A DNA stretch of 18,962 bases, from the NCBI GenBank assembly GCA_018257865.1, contig JAEUBA010000241.1:1-18962 (forward strand). Direction: 5' to 3'. Positions 1 through 7,789 of this stretch are shown here, in pieces. Under the pieces are notes generated by a model, which searched no databases, was not told the DNA's origin, and saw only the letters and a program-made list of their open reading frames with translations. Numbering within the stretch: the first letter of the stretch is position 1; the number at the start of each line of letters is the position of its first letter. The stretch comes from Stereocaulon alpinum. Lineage: Eukaryota; Ascomycota; Lecanoromycetes; Lecanorales; Stereocaulaceae. The position numbers and the translations under genes are program-made.

Positions 1-162
1 CTAATAAGCGAAAGTTTTTAGCTAGAAGGGGCGACTCTAGAAAGGTTTCTTTCGCGTCTAGAGGGCCTTTAACCCCCCTAGATTTCCTAATAATATAAGA
101 GAACACCCTTATTAGTATATATAAATACTAGAATAGGCGTATAAATCAATCAATCAATCAAG
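1..162 (+). mobile_element. LINE-a, 3' end with (AATC)n tail
   Basis: This is the 3' untranslated end of a non-LTR retrotransposon whose body lies left of the window. It is recognised because nearly the same sequence recurs at 5034-5192, where it directly follows the C-terminal coding region of a Tad1-like LINE and ends in the same kind of four-base repeat. The core around 100-142 recurs again, inverted, at about 18841-18895. The segment ends in four AATC units (144-159) plus AAG, then passes abruptly into Gypsy-A integrase sequence, so LINE-a appears to have inserted into Gypsy-A. It carries fewer RIP changes than the copy at 5034-5192. Confidence 0.75.
144..161 (+). repeat. (AATC)4 tail of LINE-a
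   Basis: Four tandem AATC units end LINE-a. Tad1-like and other LINEs often end in short simple repeats used in target-primed reverse transcription. The C of each unit is followed by A, so each unit is a RIP target, and all four are unmutated here. Confidence 0.8.
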
Positions 163-189
163 TATAGTATTTCACCCGTAGATAGATAG

Positions 190-930
190 TTAGACGGAGA
201 GAACTAACTAAATACTAGAATAATATCTTCGGTGCTATATTAACTACTAATAAGATAATTAGGTATCCTACCTACTAGTAGCGTAGCTAGTATATAACGG
301 ATTAATATCTAACCTAATAGGTATAATACTATTTCGAGCTAATTATAGGTTTAAACTATATATAACCCTACTACCGAAGGGAATTAAACTAAAAGTATAG
401 AAGGTAGCTATTACTACTAAAGAAATAGTAAGAATCTATTAAAAACTATAGAAGGACTTATAGTTCCTAAGTAACCGCTTAGCGATATATTATAATTAAA
501 AACGTTCGATAGGACCGAATATTTCTAAAGGGGATAGGGTATATCTTCTTTATAGAAATTTTAAAATTAATAGGCCTAATAATAAGCTTAACTATACTAA
601 GCTAGGACCGTTTATTATAAAGGAATATAAAGGGGATATAAACTATATACTAGACCTCCTATAACTAATAAGGAAGTACTTAGTATTCTATATATTATTA
701 CTTAAGAAAGTAAACCCCGAAATACTACTAAGGACCGCACCGCTACTCTTAGATTAGGATAATAAGGAGTATAATATTAAGGAAATTCTAGATTACTAAG
801 TAATTAAGAGGAAGAAGAGGTATCTAATAAAGTAGTTAGACTATAATTAATCTAAAAATATATAGGAGTTACTATTTATACTTAACTACCCTAAGAAGCT
901 GGAGTAGTTCTAGAAACGAAATCCGTAGTT
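190..930 (+). pseudogene. Gypsy-A pol remnant: integrase C-terminus and chromodomain
   Basis: One reading frame (codons in phase with position 290) reads through this segment apart from RIP stops. At 290-360 it gives a conserved integrase stretch (VYNGLISN, then FRANYRF), at 491-545 YN-stop-KRSIGPNISKGDR followed by VYLL, and at 599-625 KLGPFIIKEY, the GPF/Y module. LLLKKVNPEI then leads into a chromodomain at about 735-928 containing NIKEILDY, KKRYLIK and ELLFILNYPKKLE. Chromodomains at this place direct Ty3/Gypsy chromoviruses to heterochromatin. At least ten in-frame stops are TAA or TAG, all explained by CAA, CAG or TGG codons mutated at CpA or TpG. It is non-functional. Confidence 0.85.
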
Positions 931-1190
931 AGGGGATCCTACTTAGAGAAGTTAATCTCGCCTATATTAAAGGATAGTAGGTTATTTAGGACTTTAGAAG
1001 TAATAGCTTCCTTTTCCCTTTCCTCCTCCTTCTCTAAGAACTTAATATTTCTTACCTCTTATTAAACTATTTTCGCTTAGTCTACCTTAATCCTTTAAAT
1101 CTACTTCTATAGGCGAGAAAGCTTTATAAAGGCTTTATCCTCTTCGCTATATAATTTAGTACGCTATTCTCTATTCGTTTCTACTTAGAA
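882..1190 (-). pseudogene. Antisense reading frame in the Gypsy-A 3' region (C-terminal part)
   Basis: On the minus strand a frame runs from about 1190 to a stop at 884-882. It reads KLYSEEDKAFIKLSRL, then a glutamine/stop-rich stretch, RNIKFLEKEEEREKEAIT, INFSK, and ends in TTPAS-stop-GS-stop. The inverted Gypsy-A copy holds the same frame on + at 18332-18580 with the same termination; between the alanine codon at 1133 and the stop the two differ in length by exactly one codon. The leucine/arginine-rich start and acidic heptad-like stretch suggest a coiled coil. The general form (AFxKLSRL, glutamate-rich segment, TPxSxGS end) resembles small fungal proteins I have seen in many copies, but I cannot name the family with certainty. 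It overlaps the sense chromodomain end tail to tail. All internal stops are TAA or TAG. Confidence 0.5.
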
Positions 1191-1810
1191 ATATTAAGCG
1201 GAGATAGCTTATACTTATTACTACTATAAATATACTTAATATATTAATTAAATACTTCCCCTGTATAGTATAGGAGGCCTAAGTTAGTATATTATATATA
1301 GGAGCGTTTTAATAAGGAAGCTATCCTAAGTTTTAGGACTAACTAATAATAATAAGTAAGGGAGTTCGTTAACTTCTTAATCCTTAGTATAAGGAAGAAA
1401 TACTTAAGTTATTAAGTTACTTTTAGGACGAAAATAACTAAATAAGGGGATTATATTATAGGTAACCCCGTAAGGTTATAGGTAAGGTATATAATAGGGT
1501 TAGTAGGTAAAGGACTATTAAGAGAGGACTTAGTAATATAAGTAATCTAGAGTATATTAGGTAGATTATAGAGTAATATAGTAGATATAGGGCTAAATCA
1601 CCTAGATTATATTAGGGCTTAGTATAATTAAGGTAAATATATAAGAAAGGGTTTTCCTTTAGTAGAATATTTTCTTATCTCCTTATATTTAACTTATATA
1701 ATAGAGAGGAGTCTTAGCTGAAGATAATTTAACGACTATCTATCTCTATTACCTTCTAGTGCTTAATATACTATATGATTTACCCGTAGGAGTTAAACCA
1801 CCCCGTTATA
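972..1810 (+). repeat. Gypsy-A 3' LTR region (start uncertain)
   Basis: The sequence between the end of pol and 1810 recurs inverted at 17655 to about 18495, and its right edge is sharp in both copies. A purine-rich run at about 958-971 (AAAGGATAGTAGG) sits where a polypurine tract would be, so the LTR may begin near 972 and be about 840 bp long. I could not find an unambiguous RIP-degraded TG start, and the antisense frame at 882-1190 would straddle this boundary, so the left edge is an estimate. Confidence 0.5.
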
Positions 1811-2800
1811 TTAGGGGAGTAGAGGGAGTAGCTAGGGAGATTATTATAGTAAGGAGGATTATAAGGGGGGATATTATTCTCTAAATAGCCTTAGTAAAGG
1901 CTAGGGAGGAGTTAGAGAGGGATAATAGGTAAGTAAAGAGACTTTATAAGTTAGTAAAAGTTCTTTAAAAGATAGTAATAGTAGCGATCTATAAAGTAGA
2001 AAAGATAATAGATATAAAGGACTAATAGAGGATCTTTAAAACCTTAAGGAAGGATAATAAGAAGCTCTACTTAAAGTTAAAGATAATAAAGACTAAATAA
2101 CTTATATTTATATTAAAGTTAAATATACTTAAGAGGGAGAAGAGATTCTTTATACTAATAATTAAGGTCTTAAGCCTAAAGGCGGCGAACTAGCTTATTA
2201 TAGAGGGGATAGTAGTAAAGAATAGCCTCCTCTTCTATAATTATTAAGAGAGAGAAGTTACCCCTAAGTAGTACTTTAACTACTATAGGTATAGATATAT
2301 TACTAAAGCGTATAAATACCCTATCTACTATAAGATATACGCCTAAAACTATATAACTAATAATTATATAGAAAGAGCTAGTAGTAAGCCTAAGTATATA
2401 GTATATAAAGAGGAATACTTAGTATAAAGTAAAACCTACTTAATCTAATAAAAGGAGAATACTAAGGCTAGATAGAGAATTAAGTATAAGCTAAAATACT
2501 TTAAAGAGACCTTAAAATAATACTTAATAGGGCTTATATTAGCGATACTAAGAAAAACTAGCTTAAAAGGGTAGTATAAAGTAATCTCTAAAGGGAAGAG
2601 GAAGGCCTTAGAGGATATAATAAATAAGTCTTAAAAAGGAACTAAGGAGGTAGTAAAGAGGAGATAACTAATAACCCTCTTTAAAGTAGAGTAAGAGTAA
2701 TAGCCCCTATCTATAGAAAAGATTAATCTAATAAATACCCCTAAGTAGACTTTAGAAGTAGTAAAGACTATTAAGACTATCTAAATATAGAAGAACGTTT
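1811..2800 (+). pseudogene. LINE-b ORF1 remnant (RNA-binding, zinc-knuckle protein)
   Basis: The frame in phase with position 1810 reads through a charged, probably helical N-terminal part (AREEIIIVRR-like, LVKAREELERDNR, IFKTLRKDNKKL) to paired zinc-knuckle motifs. At 2272-2313 the codons read YFNYYRYRYITKAY, which matches C-x2-C-x4-H-x4-C if each Cys (TGC/TGT) and His (CAC/CAT) has become Tyr by RIP. A second, C-x2-C-x3-H-x4-C, follows at about 2329-2370 in the same way. Such knuckles are standard in ORF1 proteins of Tad1-like LINEs, which coat the element RNA. Multiple TAA/TAG stops and loss of all zinc ligands make it dead. The C-terminal limit before ORF2 is approximate. Confidence 0.75.
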
Positions 2801-2819
2801 AAGTAGCCCTTACCTAATA

Positions 2820-5030
2820 AGGGATATACCCTACCTAAAAATACTATAGTATAATATATAGAGGAAGAAGGATATAGTAATAGTACTACTTCTTAAAAAT
2901 AAAGATATAAAAGATATAGACGTAATAGAAATATTTAGAAGGATATTTTAAGTATACTTAGACTATAGATACTACCTAAAGAAGTTCTAGGAGGCGAATA
3001 TAGTAATACTAAAGAAACTAAAAAAGACTAACTATTTAGAGTCTAAGGTATACTAGCCTATTATATTACTAGATATACTTAGGAAAGTATTAGAGATAGT
3101 AATAGCGAAACGTCTTAGTAGAATAGCCGAAAGGAATTACCTACTTTTAGAATACTAGATAGGGGGTAGAAAGAGATACTTAGTAGAAACGGCCTTAGAG
3201 ACTATTATAGATTTAGTCTATATAATATAGAACTAGGGTAAAGATAACGTAGTAAGCCTACTATTACTAGATATAGTAGGGGTATTTAATAATATATCCT
3301 ATAAAAGGCTACTCTATAACCTAAAGATAAAAGGAATCCCTAAGGGAATTATTTAGTAGACTATAAGCTTCCTTAAAGATAGAGCGATATTAATTACTCT
3401 AAGAGATAAAACTAGCTTAGTAGAGATAATAGAGATAGAGATTTTATAAGGATTACTTATATTACTAATTTTATTTCTCTTCTTTAATATACTACTAATT
3501 AAAGTATACTTAAAAGTAAAAATTCTAGTATAAGTAGAAGGATTTATAGACGACGTATACCTATTAGTATATAGTAAATTAACGGAAATAAACTATAGAT
3601 AGCTAGAATAAGCCTATAAGCTCTATCTAATATAGATAGAAATATACGGAGTAATATTTATATCCTAAAAGTATAAACTAGTATATCTATCGCGAACGCC
3701 TAAAAGGTTTAATATAAAAGAGATAGTATAATTTAGTAGTATAGAGGTTATATTAGAGGTAAGTATTAGGGTTCTTAAGTTATATATTAATACTAAGCTT
3801 CGCTAGGGCCCCTATATAATATAAGTAAAGGTAAAAGTAGCTACTTAAGCCTAAGCGATTAAGTACTTAGCTAGATTAACCTAAGGAGTTATATTTAAGA
3901 AATATAAAATAGTATATAGTATAGTAGTAAGACCTATACTTATATTTACTATATTTATCTAGTATACCCCTACTAAAGAATTAGGAGTAGTAGGAAAGTA
4001 TATTAAAACGCTAGTAATAATATAGAATAACTATTTAAGGATAGTACTTAGAGTATATAGAGTAATACTAGTCTAAGTCTTAAAGGTAGAGATAGTTATC
4101 CCCCCTATTTAAACTTAGTTAGATACTTTAGTTATAAGATATTAAGTACTAAGGGGGATTTATAACCTAATAATTAAAGATAACCGTATAATCTATTAGA
4201 AATTATAGGGAAAAAGAGGGAGGGCGCGCTTAATATACCCTACCTTATTACTAAAGAAGGAGGTATAGGCCCTTTAGGAGCTTAAAGCGAAAGATTAGGA
4301 CTAAGTTTTAATAATAATAAGGCGGAAAGTATATTAGTATAACTTAGAAATAGATATTAAGAAGTATTAAGACGTAGGTATCCTAGCTAAGAAAATAAGA
4401 AGTTAGGTAATAGTAAAGTAGACTAAGTAATAGGAGATATATAAAGAGGCTATTCTTAAATACTCTTATATACCCGCTTAAGAGGAAATATTATCTAAAG
4501 ATAGGTATAACTACTACCTAAAACTAAGAAAGGTAGAAAGCTTAGTAATAGTCTAACTCTAAAGTAATAAGAATAAGTTTAACTACTTCTTATATAAAGC
4601 GAAAGTACTAAGGATTCGTAGCGCTCGCTATAGCTATAGTTAGAGGAATTAGAATATAAAGTATATTCTCCTATACTACCTAAAGCTTAGTAATACTTAA
4701 AGAGAACTTATTAAGAAGATAGGGACTTATAATATTAGGATTATACTAGCTAAAGTTAATAATATAAGAGTAGTAATAAGATAGCTAGTTTAGTTAGGAT
4801 TTCTAATATAATATTAATTTACTAAGGAATAGCTTTCCTAGTCTAAACTTCTTATTAAAGTAGAACTAATAATAAAAACCCTAAAGATAAAGAAGCCTAA
4901 GTATAAGGTAAAGCTAAAGGTAGTAGAGCTACTAAAGTATTATAGGGCTTAATAGGGTAAAGGAGATTATAGTTACTAGTATTATAAAGCTTAGTAGTAA
5001 GGTTAGATAAGCGGAGTAGAGTAATAAGTA
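2820..5030 (+). pseudogene. LINE-b ORF2 remnant: endonuclease start fused to reverse transcriptase
   Basis: The frame in phase with 2931 starts with KILxYNI at about 2838-2860 and KDIVIVLLLKN, the N-terminal strand of an APE-type endonuclease. At DIDVIEI (about 2916-2933), where the family normally continues to its catalytic glutamate, the sequence jumps in frame to IFRRIF and the later RT N-terminus (ANIVILKKLKK, then PIILLDILRKVLEIVIAKRL). RT palm motifs follow: LLLLDIVGVFNN at about 3260-3295 and GFIDDV at 3540-3557 with both aspartates intact. The C-terminus contains SARYSYSQRNQNIKYILLYY (about 4618-4680), a CxC...H...C motif with Cys and His turned to Tyr. I see no RNase H domain. Numerous TAA/TAG stops are present. 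Confidence 0.85.
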
Positions 5031-5033
5031 AGT

Positions 5034-5192
5034 TAATAAGCGAAAGTTTTTAGCTAGAAGGGGTAACTCTAAAAAGATTTCTTTCGCGTCTAGAGGGCTT
5101 ATAACCCCCTAGATTTTCTAATTATATAAAAGAATACCCTTATTAGTATATATAGATACTAGAATAGGCGTATAAATTAATTAATTAATTAA
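5034..5192 (+). repeat. LINE-b 3' UTR and (AATT)4 tail, repeated from 1-162
   Basis: This matches 1-162 along its whole length with mostly C/T and G/A differences. Its tail is four AATT units at 5175-5190 where LINE-a has four AATC units: each C preceding A has become T. The sequence then changes to Gypsy-B at 5193. Confidence 0.85.
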
Positions 5193-5389
5193 GTCTTTTA
5201 GTATTCTCTTAGTTAAATCTTTACTATTAATAATTATTATTACTACTATATATAGTCTAGCTATATTAGGCCTTAATAATCTATTTTTATAACGCGTTAG
5301 AACTATTCTAGAACTTTACTAAATATTTAATATATAATTAGCTCTTCTACTAAGTATATTTATAGTATTATTCTCGCTACCCTTAATAT

Positions 5390-5850
5390 ATTCGATTCTA
5401 AAATTAAATATTAATAACTTTTTATACTACTAAGCTAGACGTCTATAAGCTCCTTAGTTAATAGAAAGAATATTAAGTTCTTATAATTAGTTAAGACCTA
5501 AACCTAGTACTTAGTTCCTTTTAGATATACCTTCTAAATATAAAATATATCTATAATAGTAAGTAATTCCTTATTATATATTAAATACTTAGTTTTAGCG
5601 TTTAGTAACTTCCTACTATAGAAGGCTATAGAGTACTAATAATAAGTAATACCTATTTTCCCTATTTTTCCCGTATTAAGGCTATTATTTATAGATAGTT
5701 AGCTAATTATTACTCTAATTACTCCGTCGGAGGTATTAGTATAGAGACGAATAGGTAACTCTAGGTTAAACTAATATAATATTAGACTAGAAGTAAACTA
5801 CTTTTAAAGGGTCCTAAAGGATACCTCTACCTTCTTTAATTATATAAATA
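5390..5850 (-). pseudogene. Gypsy-B RNase H remnant
   Basis: Reading the minus strand, SIAFYSRKLLNAKTKYLIYN at about 5640-5580 and KELLTIID, followed by VLTNYKNL at about 5510-5485 and FFLLTKEL, match the retroviral-type RNase H that follows reverse transcriptase in Gypsy elements. The family motif TDHKNL appears as TNYKNL: the Asp codon lost its G after T and His became Tyr, both RIP changes. RNase H would remove the RNA strand during cDNA synthesis. In-frame TAA and TAG stops abolish it. Confidence 0.75.
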
Positions 5851-5999
5851 GTACTTTATTATAGGTTAAGCTAGTAAGAGGTATAGTAATTTTTAAATAT
5901 TTATAAATAAACTTTTAATAGAAATTCGTAAAACTAAGAAATAATTATACTTTTTTCTTATTTATAGATATAGGCTATTTAATTATACTTTTTACCTTT

Positions 6000-6900
6000 T
6001 CTAAGTTTATCTCTAAACCTTAGTTAGAGATAATAAATCTTAGAAACTTAACTTTTTTTTAGTAAAATTTATACTTTAATAACTTTAAGTATAGTCCTAC
6101 TTACTTAAGCTTTTTTAGTACCTTCTATACTTACTTAATATATTCCTTATATATATCTAAGTATATAAGTATATTATTAATATATACTAGGCTAAAATCG
6201 TCTAAATATTCTTCTAGGATATTATTAATAAACGCTTAAAATATTATAAGGGCGTTCGTTAACCTAAATAGTATTATAAGATATTTATAAAGATCTTATC
6301 TTATATAAAAGGCCGTTTTCTACTCGTTACCTTACTTTATATATATTTAGTTAAATACTCTTAGAATATTAAACTTAGTAAACTATTTCTTATCTTAGAG
6401 TTTATCTTAAAGTTCTCTTATTAATAGTAATAGGTAATTATTTTTTATAATTATATTATTAAATACTCTATAGTCTATATATAGATATAATTCTCTACTT
6501 AGTTTAGGTATAAATAGGATAGAGTATCTTATAGATAATTAAGATTTTTAAATTAACCCCTTTTATTTATTCTCTATAATATACTTCGCGAGAGTAACTA
6601 CTTTATCTTATAATAGTAGGTATATTAGCTTCTTTATAAGTTCTTTACCTAAGATTAGCTTAATCTTATAGTCCTATAGTTAGTACTTAAGAAGGGCTTT
6701 ATTAATACTCTCTTTCTAAAATAGAGCTCTAAATTCTATATATTTATTTAGGATTTTTATAGCGTTAGTCTTACTTATAAGTCTAACTTAACTTTATAAT
6801 ATTATAATATTTCCTAACTTAAAATTATCTTTTATTTCTTCTTAGGTTTAAGCTACTACTAAGAGAGATTTATATTTTTAAATTAGAGGAACTATATTTA
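6000..6900 (-). pseudogene. Gypsy-B reverse transcriptase remnant
   Basis: Minus-strand frames give the Ty3/Gypsy RT blocks in order: RYSILFIPKLSRELYLYIDY (about 6525-6465), LLLLIREL, FTKFNILRVFN (about 6390-6350, the first catalytic block, with Asp changed to Asn), KTAFYIR, FRLTNA (about 6265-6245, the family's FGLTNAP) and LVYINNILIYL (about 6200-6165). The last is the YxDD box with both aspartates turned to Asn, as expected if ATTGATGAT became ATTAATAAT through TpG to TpA. It is catalytically dead even without its many TAA/TAG stops. Confidence 0.85.
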
Positions 6901-7059
6901 TTATACTATCTATAAATATTATATTCTAAGAACCCTATTCTATTAATAGGTTAGCTTTCTTTAGCTATAGAATTTCTAAGGTAATATTATTAACCCCTCT
7001 TAATACTAAAAGGTATACTTCTTATATCTTCGTCTTATCCTTAGGTTAAGTATTTTAGT

Positions 7060-7260
7060 ACTTCTATTAATAGTCCCTATTATTAATCTATTAAAGTTTA
7101 TTAATATATATAGCTCGCGTTTCTATATAGGTAAGTTATATTTCTTTATAAAACTTACTTTAATTAAGTTCTTACTTAATCTACTATTAATAATAATCCT
7201 TACTAGAATATTATTAATCTTTACCTAAAACCTAAATCTAATATTATTATAAGATTCGGC
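7060..7260 (-). pseudogene. Gypsy-B aspartic protease remnant
   Basis: On the minus strand the peptide VRIIINSRLSKNLIKVSFI followed by KKYNLPI occupies the position just before RT and resembles the retropepsin region in which an active-site D-S-G is followed by a segment ending in the LP motif. The D-S-G would here be N-S-R. The match is short and degraded, so the call rests on both pattern and position. Confidence 0.5.
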
Positions 7261-7452
7261 TAAGGTAACTTATTTAACCTTTTAGTTAGTTCCTCTAACC
7301 GGCCTACTTACTAAGGAATTTCCTAGTTTTTTAAAGATAAGCCCTTTATAATTAAAGCGTATAATTTAGCTTCGTTTTTAATAAACTTATTAATAGGGAT
7401 CTTCTCCCTATACTTTAGGAGGTTCTTAACTTTTTATTTTAGGGCTTATATA

Positions 7453-7457
7453 GTTAG
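7453..7457. repeat. Target-site duplication GTTAG, left of Gypsy-1
   Basis: The five bases GTTAG immediately precede the TG that opens the Gypsy-1 LTR, and recur immediately after its other LTR at 14495-14499. Five-base duplications are normal for Ty3/Gypsy integrases. This fixes both element ends to the base. Confidence 0.92.
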
Positions 7458-7730
7458 TGTTACGGCTCGCCTAGAGGTAATCGCAGGAGAAGGCAGCTTT
7501 AAAGGAAACTACCTTATATTAGGATTTAGCTAATAGGCTACGCTTAGTATCTAGAAAATAGGACGAAGAAGAAAGGAAAGAGCTGGTAAGCTCGTAAGCC
7601 TAAATACCCTTAGGGCTAGCTCGCCGCTAGTCCCTATCTAAGAACCGTATTAACTAGTATACTAAGCTATCTCTATACTAATATACTATCTCTATACTAG
7701 TAGTAGGGCCTCTAGATTAGGATTATAATA
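7458..7730 (-). repeat. Gypsy-1 3' LTR (273 bp)
   Basis: It begins with TGTTACGG and ends in GATTATAATA (ancestrally GATCGTAACA), giving inverted termini. It matches 14222-14494 at identical length and 14877-15149 in inverted orientation. Differences between the copies are mainly C/T and G/A. This LTR keeps more CpA/TpG at its left end (for example TCGCAGG and GGCAGC near 7481-7496) than the 5' LTR. Confidence 0.92.
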
Positions 7731-7745
7731 CTACCCCCCCCCTCT
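7731..7745 (-). promoter_or_regulatory. Polypurine tract of Gypsy-1
   Basis: Read on the minus strand this is a guanine-rich run (AGAGGGGGGGGGTAG) directly upstream of the 3' LTR, where plus-strand DNA synthesis is primed in LTR retrotransposons. Runs of G are not RIP targets, which explains its survival. Confidence 0.75.
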
Positions 7746-7789
7746 AAAAAACTACGTCCGCGCAGTTATAGTTATTAGGCGATTATCGT

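Larger units (their letters stand above)
163..1810 (+). mobile_element. Gypsy-A, 3' fragment (Ty3/Gypsy, chromovirus type)
   Basis: This is the 3' part of an LTR retrotransposon on the + strand: integrase C-terminus, chromodomain and the 3' LTR region. The right end is placed at 1810 because the homologous inverted copy at 17655-18820 agrees up to the sequence GTTATA (ancestrally probably GTTACA, a normal LTR end) and diverges immediately after it in both copies. To the left it is cut by LINE-a at 162. To the right it abuts the ORF1 region of LINE-b, so it probably inserted into LINE-b, with TTAGG at 1811-1815 as the expected target duplication. Its 5' part is outside the window. Confidence 0.8.
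1811..5192 (+). mobile_element. LINE-b, Tad1-like non-LTR retrotransposon, internally deleted
   Basis: A 3.4-kb LINE on +: ORF1 with zinc knuckles, a short endonuclease N-terminus, reverse transcriptase, the C-terminal Cys/His motif and a 3' end with simple tail. Tad1-clade elements are typical of filamentous ascomycetes. The left end is where Gypsy-A begins, within ORF1, so the true 5' end is missing or outside the window. The right end is the tail at 5175-5192, followed by unrelated Gypsy-B sequence. I found no CpA or TpG in the whole element: RIP has used up its substrate. Most of the endonuclease and the RT N-terminus are missing near 2928. Confidence 0.85.
5193..7457 (-). mobile_element. 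Gypsy-B, pol part (left piece)
   Basis: A minus-strand Ty3/Gypsy element whose protease, reverse transcriptase and RNase H regions lie here in the expected order (right to left). It is cut on the left by the LINE-b tail, before the integrase, and on the right by Gypsy-1 at 7458. The target duplication GTTAG at 7453-7457 and 14495-14499 shows that the element continues at 14500-14876. No CpA or TpG was found in this piece. It may be the same family as Gypsy-A, but the two share no overlapping region here, so that cannot be tested. Confidence 0.8.

Noticed and set aside
144..161. CRISPR-like or telomere-like short tandem repeats
   Set aside because: Only four four-base units, at the end of a LINE 3' UTR and present in two other LINE copies; this is a LINE tail.
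929..1810. A separate intact gene in the Gypsy-A 3' region
   Set aside because: Both copies carry stops, and the region ends exactly at an element boundary, so it is LTR plus a degraded antisense frame.
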